Shown one piece after another: positions 51,601 to 64,000 of a DNA stretch of 64,000 nt. The stretch comes from Rhynochetos jubatus (Eukaryota; Chordata; Aves; Eurypygiformes; Rhynochetidae). The notes under the pieces were generated by a model. It was not told where the DNA came from, made no database searches, and saw only the letters and a list, made by a program, of their open reading frames with translations. Positions within the stretch are counted from its first letter, which is position 1, and each line of letters begins with the position of its first letter. The position numbers and the translations under genes are program-made. The stretch is taken from contig CM050651.1 in assembly GCA_027574665.1 (NCBI GenBank), forward strand, positions 1,365,501 through 1,429,500, in the 5' to 3' direction.

Positions 51601-53227
51601 GAATAATCTTTACCTCGCAGTGAATGCAAGTATAAATTTCATATTCACAATATTAATTAGGAATATGAAAGTATACTTTGTTGGACCACCACCAAGTCTA
51701 TCTGGGAACCTTGCAAAGCTCTGGAACCATACTTCTGGGGCTCCACTATTGTAGCCCAGGGGACAAGTGAAGTCATTCTCAGGGAGTTTGCAGCCTCTCA
51801 TCAAACAGTACATCCATCACTTACATGGTTATTTGGACCAGTGAGCATTCACCGGCCCACAGTCTACTTTTAGAACTACCTCTTTTTTTGTTTTTTCCCT
51901 GTTTTTAACCCAAAAGGGGTTTGCTCATTCCTCTTATGAAGAATGATGCCACAACAACACTCTCCCAACATGCTGTTATCAGCCTGTGGGTCCCATACAC
52001 AGCCTTGCATCATAACTGTGGAATGAACAGCAGAAAAGTTGTTTGTTTGGTTTTTTAAGGAAAAGATTTATGTACCACACAGCTCTCTGCAGACAGCAAA
52101 AGAGTGGATGTCTCCTCTTGCTACACAGCAAGAAAGAGACTAACAAAGAAGCAGTTAAGTCAACCAGCATGCTAACAGGAAAGGTTTCACATTTCAGCAT
52201 TGCAAAACAAACCCAAACACACACAACAAAAAAGGAAATTCTGCTTCCATGTATCAGGCCTGAGCAGAAATATTCACTAATGAAGGCTTCTGAGTCAAGT
52301 AATAATTTCAACAGAAAAGTTCTTCCAAGTTAGATTTTGAGTTATTCAGTTAAAAGTCTTTGCATTTTATATCACGATCCAACTAAATTCTTTCCAAAAC
52401 CCCACCCTTTCCTTCATGCCAAAAGTGCACAAATTAGAAATTCTAGTCCAATCCTGGATTAACAATTCACTGCTCTGTCACCAAGTCATATTTCGCAACC
52501 AAGCTTTAATGTACTTGTAGCAAGAACCATCTATAAAACCCTAAGTTGCCAAGACCTGCTGTGATGGTCCCACTCCACTTGCTCCCACTCCCACTCAAGA
52601 CACCAGTGCAGCCTGGAGCCAGCCACACAGCCAAGGCCAACTCTGCCAGGAGTCCAGGTATTTTTCTGCTACAGCTACCGACGTATCTATCAATTTTAAC
52701 TGAAAGATTCATAACAGATCAGTAAGTCTGAAGTGGAATCAATAAAATTATTTGTTTCCTTTCACTCCTCCCTCAGGAATTAAGGAGAAACAACTATAAA
52801 CCAGGGATCAGTCCACCAGTACACTGCAAGTCACTGCAGATCACGCAGCTTTTGGTGTATACACTTATGATACTAAATGCAGAAATCCTCTAGAGCATAG
52901 CACTCATGGTTATAAAAAATACATAGTTTCCCTACTCTTAAGTATGCTGGCATCTGTATGTTCTTAAATACTTGAAATTTTATTCTAAAAGATAGTTCTT
53001 TCTGACAAGTCTTGTCAATAGCAAAATTATTTTTGAACATGAGGAGAAAGCTGGAGACAATCTGAAAGTTAAAGACTAATAAAGAGCATTTGTTTTTAGG
53101 ATTTCTAATTATTTTACATAATAGAAATTCAAAGGTGAAAATCTTAAATAGCAAAACTATTGGAAAGCAAAGCTCTTATAAATACACTTACTTTGTCATG
53201 TTGTTTTCTAGGTCTGCAAACAGGGCC

Positions 53228-53254
53228 GGGGGGGTGTGGGGGTGTGTGTGTGTG
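53228..53254. repeat. G-rich and (GT)n tract
   Basis: Plus-strand GGGGGGGTGTGGGGG-like text followed by a (TG)n run. Confidence 0.9.
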
Positions 53255-53400
53255 AAAATCACTGAAGCAGCTGCATGGTTCTTACACATCAGACAACAAA
53301 AAAGACACAGTTAAAAAAAGGAGGAAAAGGCAGACAGAGAAGAAAGTAAAGTAGTTTAAAACAAAGGTTCCAGTACTTAATTTATTCCTGTCTCAGGTTA

Positions 53401-53453
53401 TTGTGGAAGTGGGTTGTTTGTGGTTTTTTGTTGTTTGGTTTTTGGTTTTTTTA
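53401..53453. repeat. T/G-rich low-complexity tract
   Basis: Plus-strand GGGTTGTTTGTGG followed by TTTTTTGTTGTTTGG-like sequence ending in poly-T. It is the same type as the tracts at 3547, 5426 and 23736. Confidence 0.85.
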
Positions 53454-53699
53454 ACTTTAAAACTAGTGCTTTTTATTTTTCTACCTGATCCAGTTTTCAT
53501 AAGTGCCTTTCCCAGTTTTCATAATTAAACCCATTAAATAAATAATTATACGGCTATGACGCATGTTGCTATGGCAAGGATTGCGATAGCAAAGATTCAA
53601 GCTTTTATGATTTCACTACAAGGTCACGTAGAAGCCTGAGAACAAGAAATGTGTGGCGAAAAAGGTTACTTCCACTAACATCAACTGCAAGGAAAAGAT

Positions 53700-54260
53700 G
53701 AAGTACATGTCCACACTCGGGAGCGTGGGCTGAAGCGCGAGCGTCACATTTTTCACTCCAACAAGTCACAGAAGGAAGAGGAATGTGACTACTGACAATC
53801 TCATCCTTCTGGTTTTGTCTGAGAGGTACACTAGCACAACCCTCAAACAACACACAAGGCCCCAGGGCCACACACATTTATGTGCCCGCTAACCCAGTCG
53901 AATGCTCTTTTGCCTTTCAAAGCATCCATAAAAAAAACTGCAAGACTGATCTCTAAAGAGCATGCGTTCCTCGCAGGCTACCTTTAAAGTGGCATTCCAG
54001 GAAGATAAACACCACAGCCTGCCTTCTCACAGGAACACAGGCATCTTCCACGCCCACCTTTCCCCTTGCAAAGCGTAAGTCCAGCCCAGGTGGGAGACAC
54101 ACAACAAGGTGCGCAAGAAAATCGGCAGTGCCAGCCCAAAACGGGTGGCCAGGCCCACCCTGGAGGCTCCGGACGGTCAGCTCCATGTCATAGCTGTGTG
54201 TTGGTCTTCTTGGAAGGTGATCTCTGGGGTAAGATAGGGCTCCACAGAGGCCTTAGCTGA
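53700..54260. other. Moderately GC- and CpG-richer stretch, unassigned
   Basis: A mild rise in GC and CpG compared with the flanks (for example gggagcgtgggctgaagcgc near 53725). Two minus-strand frames of 90 and 77 codons are open here, but they show no family resemblance and no convincing paired splice sites. I see no gene; it may be an old repeat or a regulatory patch. Confidence 0.25.
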
Positions 54261-57200
54261 GGAGAAGCAGGGAGCAGCTTTCAGCCCTCCACTGGGACAG
54301 AGTTTAGGGAAAAGAAGAAAACCTGCCCTCAGATTGCAACCAAATTTCCTCCTAAAACAGTTAGAAACCCCTGTGCCTCACCATCACTGAAGGCCATGAG
54401 CTGTGTCGTGAGAAAGCAGCTGCCTGTTGGCCAGCAGCTATTGACAGCACAGTGCTGCCGGCCTGGCATCAGGCCTTTGGGTGACCAACTCCACTGTGTC
54501 TCAGAGGTGCACAAACACCAGCTGCAAAGGGAAAACATAACTAAGCAGAAGCAAGGTGCCTCTAACTTGTTACTATTTTTACCAGTAAATCTTGCCCTAA
54601 AAATATTTGCGTGGGGAAGGAAGAATAAAGGACAGGTTTAGTGGGGTGTCAACTAAAAACTTCTAATCAAATACATACATGTATCTGAAGGCAAATCAAC
54701 TGCTTTGATGCTGCTCCGTGGTGAAGTCTACAACTTAGCATAGAGGACAAGGCAAACAGACTTTCACATTAAGAGAAGAGGTGGGAGATTCAAAATTAGA
54801 GATGAAGAAAGCACACACTTGTACTGAACTTTCAAAACAAGTTATTCCAGTTTAACATTTTTCTTCCTGAACTGACGTAGCATAAATAAGAACCAATGGA
54901 CTAATGAAATGCAAAGCTTATCCTGAAGCTTGAAAGTATTGTAATTGTGCTGCGCTTTGCTAATTTTAGAAGACGAAGAATGACTATACTATAATAAGTC
55001 AAATGTAAATATACAAGGCCATCCAATCACCCACAGTGCATCCAGCCCACATAATTCAATTCTTCACCATGTCTTCTCAATTTAAGGCAGTAAGAGCAGC
55101 AAGGAATTCCTCTGCAACCTTCAGTTTGCTAGATAAATCTATTCTACTCCAGAGAAAAAAGTTTACCAGTCACAACCTCCTTTACTTCAAGGTTGAACTG
55201 CTGCCTGTAGCTTTCTCCACCCAATACACACAGAAAAATCAGATGGTGCAATACAGAAGCATGAAGTCTAACATCTTAACACTGCTCCACCAACACCTCT
55301 GGATCCCATGGAAAAGGCAGATTTTCACTACTATGGTACCTACACACTGCGCTAACATCAGTGTAGTCTGAAGACTGCAGTTTCTTAAATGACAGTCAGA
55401 ACAACTGGACTGAAAATGGAAATAATGAAAAACAAAACTACTGGGAAGTTTCAAAGAAGGTAACATCTTCTCTTCTAGCCACTATTTCCAGATAAAAATC
55501 ACTATGGGTCAGGACCTCTCCTGTTACAGAAGTCAGTGTTTTACACAAACCTTCTTCCAGTAAAACAGATTAAGAAGGTCAGATAACTACACAGAAAAAT
55601 TGAGATACAAGCCACAAGGTAAGTTATACATGACCATATGCTTATTAACTCTGCTAAGTTACTCTGAAAAACTCAGAGCAATCTAGCCTAAGCAAACCAT
55701 GACATGCACATTAGTTAGGCTATCAAAATCGGAAAAACCTGGAAACACCAAGATGATGAAGCTGTGTTTCCTTCCAACCTTTTGGGACAGTGAGGAATGC
55801 AGAAGGGAAAAAATAGTCTGGAAATTATTTGTTTCAGTGGAGCTATAGTTTCAGTCTTATGAAAAAATTTCATTATTGTTTTCATGTTAAAATATCTAGG
55901 TTTTTTACTGTGACTGAAATAACAGTTATAGATTTCTCTTTTATCAAAACAGGTCATTAAATCAATTGGTTATAATGAAATATTTCAATTTATCTAGATA
56001 GCATTTCTGATACAACTCTTGGAAACTTCAACCTCTTTGTTTGAGAAACTTCAGGTTTTCAGAGAAACACAGAGGTTACGTGCTAATGCTCAAAAGTGAA
56101 CAAAAAAACCAATTCTAAGCACAAAACCCACCAACTTCTATAAGACCAGATTCTATAGCTAAAGCAGTTCTCATGAACAAAAAAAGCAAAAAAAAATTAA
56201 CTGCAGAAATTGGTTCAAAACCAGATGTATTTCATATCGTTTTGTTTAAAAGAACACCAACTAACTTACAGCAGCCCTGATTAACTGGCTTAGTCGAAAA
56301 ATTACGAAGTTTTGCTTGGTATTAACTCATTAAGCTTTGTCCAAAAGGAAAAGAAAAGAAAAATGTAGCTGGAAGAGTTTTCCTTAGCACTGAAAGTGCT
56401 ATGTTTAATGATTATTACATTCTTTTCACACTAGATCTTCTCAGTAAACTAAGTTGTTCACAGTAGCTGTGAATAAAAAAAATATTCCTATGTTGAACTC
56501 CAAAAGTTCATCAAAAGACCAAGGTGGCAGTGAGCTTGGAGGTGGGGGGAAGGGCAGGGTGTTTAAAAAAAATAAGTCACCTTGCTTAATACAAGATGTC
56601 CATCAATATAAACATTTTCAATTCATTTCAGAACAAGCCCAAAGACCACCAATAACAAAATCTTCAACTTCCATTTACCTTTCTTAGCAACACAAGTCCC
56701 TGTCCCCCCACACCTTTGATTTGTTTTTTAAATACGCAAGGATGGTTGAGATTTTTGAGTATTTCTGATTTTCCACAATCTGCAAAAAAGCGATATTGCC
56801 ATTATGAGGTGTGTCTCAAAAGCATATAGATTTCATATGCCATTCATGTGTCATACCACAGGGGCATATTTTGTTAGTGCTATGTAAGATACCACATACA
56901 GTATATTCACTTAGCTCTGCAGACTTTAACCACACTCGCCTAACAAGACAGGCAAGTTTGCCTTATACAATACGTAAACAAGCCTTAGAGCAAACATGCA
57001 GTAGAACAAGTTGAAACATTGGTTACATTAGTTAAACCTCATTACACCTGAGTAGCCTCTTCGTTTCCAGTTATTCCCATCAAGAACACTGCAGCTTAGC
57101 AAGATCAGAAAATAGCAAGTCATCATCTTCTCTATCCCACAGTTTCAGGAATACCTTGCACAATGAGATGGAGCAGACCAATTGTGAGAGTGCACAACCA

Positions 57201-60200
57201 CCTCTGGATCACTTCCACATCTATATGCAGACAGCTTTGTCTTCCCCCCATCCCCAAACACGATCACTGCAAAACTCAAACATACAGGTTGATCAGTTTG
57301 AACTCGATCAGCAGCAGCCTTTGGTACCTCAAACTAGATCTGTACATGCAGAACCCTGGTGAGGTGTCTCACACGACTTCCTCCTGGACAGCAACAGGCT
57401 TGGATTACATTATGGCATTTTGGATACAGAGATTCCCTCATATTCACCACTGTACAGGTATGTCCCAGCTTCAAATCACTTCAGACTTGCCTGAAACAGG
57501 TTGGGAAGAGAGTACCTGACAGCAGCTCACTCCAGGGAAGACAAGACTGATGCGGTAGGAAACACTCAAAGATTCCAAGGTTTATTACCCCATTCATACG
57601 AGGGAATGCATGTGGTGGACTCTGCTAACTTCAGGGTTGGGGGAGGGAGGTGGTGTTATATTAATGAGATCATCAAATGGAAGAAAAATTGACTTTATAG
57701 TTAGAATTGCATTATTTCAGCACTTGGCTTTCATATTTGTGTTTGCTTTTATATCTCAATGGAATTCGAATCATGTACGCAATTTGGTGCTTTACTGAAG
57801 GATGATGACCACAAAGAAACTTTACAGCTGATACAGAAGACAGCAGCTTATCTTGGCAGCGTTCCTAACAGAGCACAGATAATTCCCATGCTCTCTAACT
57901 GGTATTCTGTCAGTTGTTCCTATGCACAGATTCAAGCCATTTTGGCCTTAATGGACCTCCGTGTAGACAAAGTCCTAGCTACAAAGGAATCTCTCACTCT
58001 ACCCAGATCAGACTATAAAAGAGCAATCACATTTAAAGCTTGCTACATGTTCTCCAAGCAAAGAGAGAGATGGGACTGTTTTCCAGCAAGAACTCTCCTG
58101 AAAAGCTTGTCCACGGTTCCTTCTCTTGGTATTGTACAACCTCAGAAAGATAGAAGACAGAAGAAAAAGGGGGAAAACTGTGATTTTGGGTTTTTCACTC
58201 TACAGGGCATTCATGTCCATTTAGCACAATTGGGGGTTTGTGTGTTAATTATAACTGTCATTTTTAAACATGACAAGTAATAGGTCAAAAAATAACATGC
58301 CCAGAGTAACAAGTACATTCAGTGCTAACATCCTCCTTGTCCAAACCCAAACCTTTCTAGAACACAGAAGCATTCCATAAAAATACACAAGTGAATAGCC
58401 TACAAATCCTTTGTACATGTAATAAAAGAAATTAGCCTTAATTAAGAACTGAATGAAAAAACACTCAAGTTCTAATGGTTCAGGAAAGCCTTTAATCAGT
58501 TCACCCTAAACTTAGCACAGAGTTTAAAAACAAAGAGAAAATCTGTTAGAGCAGACAATAAAAATAACAAGATGTAAGTATCTATAGAGATAGAATGCAG
58601 CTATGGAAGGCTTTAAATACAACCTTCAAGCAGTCCAAATTTCATGCATTTATGAACAAAATAGTCATTATATATATCTAAAAGCAACAAGGTTAGCAAG
58701 CCTGATAAGAAAACATGATACCAACTGCAGTTGGTTCTGCCTGGAGAAAGTCTACATGCCCACCCAACTGTGAACATAGGCCATGTCATCTACAGTTGTC
58801 ATCCACAACTCCAGTGGTCAAGAGACTTAACCGTTAGGAAAACGTGGGTATATTTTAAAGGAATAGAGAATGTGAACTGCAAAGGTAACTCCACAGACAG
58901 CTCAACGGCAACAAAGAGCAAAGACACTAGCTAATATAGAAGCTGCAGATTCCCCAAGGTAAAGTGAGACCAAAAGGAAAAAAAGGGGAGGGGAGGAAAA
59001 AAAACTCAAAACCACCCCTACCTTTTAGCAGAGAGGTGAATCAAGTTACCAATGTAGCAGGGTATAGTGTCACAAGGCTAAATACAAGAGCTCAAATAAG
59101 GAGTTATTTATTGTTTCTAATGTGAATAAAGACAGAAGGGGGAAAATACATGAAGAATGAATGAACTATTGGCACAAGAATCAGCTTGGGAAAGGTAACC
59201 TGTAGGCCTCTGCAGACATCTGTTAAAGTCATGAGGAAAGACTGACCCAAGCAGAAGCCAAGGCTTCCCAAACATGGAAATGTACCAGTAAGAGTTTTCT
59301 GGGAAGGTTCTTGACTTTCAATTTTGCTCCCATGTAGTCCCATCAGTGTCCAGTCCCCCCCTGCTACAGATGACCTTCTTAGAACTGCAAGACTTGTTTA
59401 TGTACCCAGATTTTTGCCTGAAGGGTACAGGGATAGGTGTGAAGATTTCCTACTAGGAAGGCAAAGAGATATCTTTTCTTGGCTTGTCACTAATTTCTAA
59501 GTTGTTTAAATAATTTTAATTACTATATGCACACCAAGAGGTTATGGTAGAAACTGAAAAATACACGTGTGTGGTATGATGATTCTTTCAAATCATCTCA
59601 TTAACAACACTAAACTTTTAATCCAGAACTGTAATAAACTTAGAAGACTCCCTCATTTTGCCTAATAATACATGACTAACAGAGCTAGGGTTCAAGCAGT
59701 ATGTCCTTGTTGTCACATATAATTATTACACAAAACAAAGTTTCTGAATTACTCTATTGAAACCTTAAAGATTGGTTGGGTTCTGCCTAATCTTCACAAC
59801 ACACTCTTGGGCAAGCCTGTGAAATTATCCTTGTAAATCCAAAGCTATAGTCCTGCAATCACATCTGCATCTGGAGACCTTTTTCCACGGATGAATAAAA
59901 AGTTTTTCAAAGGCTACTGGGGAATAACTGCAGTTCAGAGGAACTACTACTTTCTTCTAATCAGCCTCCTTTTACCTACGTAGCCAGTATCTTAGGGATC
60001 TGTTAAATACAAATTAATCACTGTGAGACACTGCACTTCTTCATGAAAAGCCAAGATTAAACACATTGAGTCAACAACTTCTATTTTGAAACAGTTTAAT
60101 TCTCTAAGGAGATGACTGCTTTCCCCAAATGATGCAGACGTGTCTGCTGCTGTCTGGGCCAATTCAGAGGCTTGTTATTCACTACTCTGAATTTCAAAAT

Positions 60201-63200
60201 CAGACTACCCCTTCAGAAAGTTGCAGAGATTATGACATCACATTTATGATAATTTATTGCACAATTACAGTGGCTACACTGGATTTTATTTCATGGGAAA
60301 ACATGTTTCTACTACGGTCTCAACCATTTTCTTGGCTTACGCCTGCTTGCAGAGTTACAAGTTTTGGTATACAGCTTAGCGTGATTTTTTTTTTCATAAC
60401 AATATAAAGGTGTTTTATAGCAACTTAAGGCTGCGTAGTTCAATTGCCTAAAGAAATATTTGCACTTCAAATTGAGACTTACTGGAATTGCACAAGCAAC
60501 TCACGGCAGCACTGCTCAACTATTTGCTAAAAAACACAGAAACCTCCACCAGATTTGACTTCAGTATTACTTGTCTTCTTAAACAAAAAGCCCAGCATCA
60601 ACTGGAGAAGGCAAGATTGTCGTCTCCTTAGATGAATTACAGTAGTGCAATCACTGAAATCCAGTGCAAGAGTATAATTTAATAACATCAAGTTCAAATG
60701 AAAATATTTGCACACCAATGTGGCATTTATTGACTAGAACTGATAAAACAGTACTGTGGAACAATATAAGACAACTTGAAATAATGCAAATGATTGAAAT
60801 ATTAGGTTTCACTATACTTTGGTCAGTGTTATCTTCATTCTAACCAGAAATACTTTCTATTACAAGCTTAAATTACAAGGTAATAGTAGACAGGTCCTGT
60901 AATACTATAATTACAGGACCCAACCCTTACATTTTTGTTTCTGATTCAGCAAAACTTTCACCATACAGTGAACAAAGGACACAAAAGTATGCTTTATGTT
61001 ATTTAACATGTGTACTATTTAGTTTCAAGAATTCCAAAATGCATAACGAAAATATCTTCATATAGTTGTTTCCACATTCAGTTCCCACATGGTATAATGT
61101 TCTGAAGAAACTGGTTGCTATCATTTTAGTCTAGAATAAATTATAAACAGGACACTGTCTTCTATCACACTTCTTTCTTCCCCGTTCCTCAGCATTGTTC
61201 ATCACCCAAACTGCACCTCCAAGAAAATTACTTTTATACTCCAAATACAGAAAAAACTCATTTCAACCCCAAGCTTAGGAATCAGTAACTCCTCCCACTA
61301 TTGCGGGAAGAAAGGCAAATTCTTTCATTACACACGGGCAAACAGCCTAAGTAAACAATGACAACAGAAAGGGTATCCAACCATTCACAATGTTTAAGAT
61401 GAGCTACTAAGTCCAACATCTCTCAAACACATCTTTCTGAGGAACTCCATCCTTTCCTATACTGACTGAATGACAGCAAATAGCACAAGGGAAAACCCCA
61501 TGTCCCTGTGCACACGCAACCTCAGCCAGGAGAAACTAGAGTGTGAGGCATTCCTATGGCATGTAACAGCAGGGGTCTACTTCAACTGTCTTTTCTGAAA
61601 CTGGTATTAAAGTAGGCTAGAGTAATATTCTGTTGGTTTGTGTTAGTGGCACAACATGCCAATTTTTTATGTCACCTACATGAAGAAGATGCTTCCCATG
61701 GTATACACAACACAGTCAAAAATCAAGGTAAGTTGTAACTGTTGAAAAGAAGGTGCTCTCTCTCTTTTTTACAAGAAAGAACAATTAAGAAGTCAGTAGA
61801 GCATTGAGCATGTTCTTACCTCATCTAGTCTGTCCTAAATATATCTGACTTACTCTCACCTTCTTTCCATCTTAGTAGGAGAAATCAGAGAGGGAAAAAT
61901 AGGATGCACAGATGGATGGGAAGGTACAAATGCAAAGTTGACAAATTAAGGACTGGATCTTTCCTCTGCTGTCTCCATTTACCATGTTAAGTCCATGCAA
62001 TAGTTCCACATGCAGTTGCAGCATAGGGGCTGTAGCATTCAGCACACTGCGAGGTTGGTCCATCATGAGTCAAGATCGATTTTCCCCAAAAAGGACAGAA
62101 ACCTGCATAGAGTGCAAGAGCATAGAGAGAGGTGGGGAGCCCCCATGGGTGTTACCTGTGTCTTCTATGCATCACTCTACAGTTACAGTAAATTTAAAAA
62201 CAAAAATAAAACTAAGGACTTTCGATGCTTAGAAATAAGAATATAACAGAAAAAGTGAGGCTGAAAGGCCATATTTGTAAAAGCTGTAAAATATGAGTAA
62301 GAGGTCAAGCAGGCTTATGGAGGCAGACCACGCATCCCAAAGTGCCCTGTGTTATCTTCCTGCTTGGCAGTGAAAGAGCAAAATGAGCAAAGTCCTAGCA
62401 TTAGGTCAGACAGCACTTATCACAAGTGAGTGGTTAAAAGGCAGACATCCTGTATCTCAGCAGTGAACCTACACGCAGGGTATGAGAGAGGAGAGAAGAG
62501 GTAACACCAACAGCAGAAAGACTTGAGACAACCTCCTTGCTACTATTAACTTCAGAAGCTCATAACCTACTGTTTATACTGATTTTATCATCTGCTACCA
62601 TTCACCTGCTTGTCCTGATCGGCCAAGCAGCTACATGAGTTTAAAAGATTGGAAAGTCAAGGAAATCAGTTGGCCACAGAAGCGTGCAGTAAGCAGCTTA
62701 TCCAAACTGTACACAAGTGAATTAGCTTCCCAAGCACACTGCCAGAGGGACGCCCCCCACCTTCATAAATACAAGTTCAGCTTTTGGAAAAGTTCCAGGA
62801 GTAAAATGTTTGTTTACTGCAGGCAGGAAGAGCTACCTACGATTCAGTCATTAGGAAGTGACAGGAAGGACTATATTATGCAATTTAGAAGTAGGAAAAT
62901 AAACATAAAAGAGTTGCAATGAGAGGAAAGAGGAGGAAGAAAGGACACAGAAACAGAAGTTTTGGATCTTCTCTCTCACTTGTGCAGGGCTGAAGCAGTC
63001 ATCACAGCAGGATGGGCTCCCCCCCATAGGATTTCTTCACCTTTTAACCCTCATCCTAGAGCCCCTGGCCAGGGACTTTCCTCCTTAACACTGAGTAAGA
63101 AACATCTGTCCAGTTCAGCCTCCCAGCTGGAAAGCACAGATCACCAGTCTTCCTTATTCCTGATTTTGTTTAAGCAGACAGAGATTTCAGAGAAGAGCCC

Positions 63201-64000
63201 TCCCTTTAAACAACAGCTACCAGAAGCAAAGAATCCAAAGGCAGGCTCATTTTCCAGCCAGCTAAGGGAGGTAGGAACATACTTGAGCTCTGTCAGATGC
63301 TGGTTGCAGAGACTGATAGGAAAAACTCTTCCTGTAAGCAGAAAGCAGGAGAAGCACTCCAATGGGAATAGCGCTGCCTTCCCAGCAGTTGTTGGAAGCA
63401 ATCGAGCATCTCAGCAGTGTTGCTTACAACTTTGCACCTCCCCTCCACAGTTTGTTAGATTGATTCTCAGCAGTGCATATCGAGCAAAAGTTTTAAGTCT
63501 GTTAAATTGCAGTAACAGTCTGCATAAGCCTTGGCATGGGTCTGCAAATAAAACAGCAAACAAGAAGATTTGAGTCCGTCAGTTATGGCTACAGTGTAAG
63601 AAAACACCACCGAAGAACACTATCAAATTTACATAATGATGATGGTGTCTCCCTTATATAATCAGTAAAGATCCTCCTGCTGCTTTCTTTATAAATCAAA
63701 CAATAAATTCCTGCTCCTTTTCTTTTTCTTTTTTTTCCTCCTGGAGCTGCAGGGATTCACAGGTAGACACAGCCATCAGGTCAAGTAAAAACGCAAAGGA
63801 GTGGGAATTAACTTAGCACTGAAGAACACACCATAGCAGAAAACTCTGCAGTTACTTATCCAGGGACAAAACTGCCCTGGGATGAAACCAAGTTTATGTT
63901 TCCCAATTTACACTGATGAGTCATTTGAATGCTACTCTTCACTTTTTATCATTTTCCCCCTGCCCCATTTCTCCCTTCCCCTCCCCAGAATTCCAGAAAG

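Larger units (their letters stand above)
16055..64000 (-). other. GAB1: GAB1 intron 1 (partial, at least 47.9 kb)
   Basis: Everything right of the exon 2 acceptor belongs to the intron between the first coding exon and the PH exon, which is known to be very long in vertebrate GAB1. I looked on the minus strand for the conserved N-terminus (start Met, GWLRKSPPE, KRY followed by a donor) and did not find it, and no strong CpG island appears by 64000. The first exon and main promoter are therefore inferred to lie further right. Listed repeats and candidate elements are within it. The stretches 16100-19780, 24400-25900, 26400-28890, 34230-38470, 39650-44510, 44570-48380 and 54300-64000 hold only AT-rich intronic sequence, short simple repeats and unrecognised chance reading frames. 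Confidence 0.88.

Noticed and set aside
57759-58280. Plus-strand open frame of 173 codons with an ATG start
   Set aside because: The protein matches nothing I recognise, has a low-complexity basic stretch (RRQKKKGE), and no promoter, splice sites or polyadenylation context was convincing. Treated as chance within intron 1.
62962-63573. Longest open frame in the window (203 codons, plus strand)
   Set aside because: It opens at a TTG rather than ATG, has no family resemblance, an overlapping open frame lies on the other strand, and an open stretch of this size is within chance for 64 kb read in six frames.
63900-64000. Possible GAB1 first exon or promoter at the right edge
   Set aside because: No CpG island and no minus-strand GWLRKSPPE-type sequence is present. 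The pyrimidine-rich end is not specific.
1-64000. tRNA, rRNA, snRNA or microRNA genes
   Set aside because: I saw no clover-leaf consensus, rRNA core sequence or convincing long hairpin by eye. A tRNAscan and Infernal run would be decisive.

Overview
This window is vertebrate nuclear DNA, almost certainly from a bird. It is AT-rich, intron-dominated sequence in which the clearest dispersed repeats are CR1 LINEs, including copies with the typical avian CR1 3' end. No SINE resembling mammalian Alu, B1 or B2 was seen. I cannot name the species or order.

One protein-coding gene is supported: GAB1 (GRB2-associated binding protein 1), on the minus strand. Two internal coding exons are present. The upstream exon (16054 down to 15760) encodes most of the PH domain, residues about 25-122 in human numbering. 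The downstream exon (4785 down to 4572) encodes the start of the proline- and serine-rich docking region, up to the SKKPEPM stretch. Splice signals and codon phases agree (phase 0 into the PH exon, phase 1 between the exons, phase 2 out). The first coding exon (about 24 residues) and the promoter are not recognisable here and should lie beyond 64000. The remaining exons (MET-binding region, GRB2 and SHP2 docking sites) should lie before position 1.

Layout on the plus strand: 1-4571 is the start of the intron after exon 3; 4572-4785 exon 3; 4786-15759 a complete 11.0-kb intron; 15760-16054 exon 2; 16055-64000 at least 47.9 kb of the very long first coding intron. The introns hold CR1 fragments on both strands, two probable ancient repeat tails, simple repeats (a 26-base poly-G, a 19-base poly-C, a TA microsatellite, several T/G- or A/C-rich tracts) and short perfect tandem duplications. 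Two CpG-enriched spots inside intron 1 carry splice-like signals on the GAB1 strand. A pair of adjacent palindromes of TALE-homeodomain type lies near 23.1 kb.

No RNA gene, CRISPR array, complete transposon or second protein-coding gene could be supported. Most other open reading frames are short, unspliced and unlike any family I recognise, and are best read as chance. I did not find a new biological system. The points worth a second look are the possible alternative exons and regulatory elements within intron 1.
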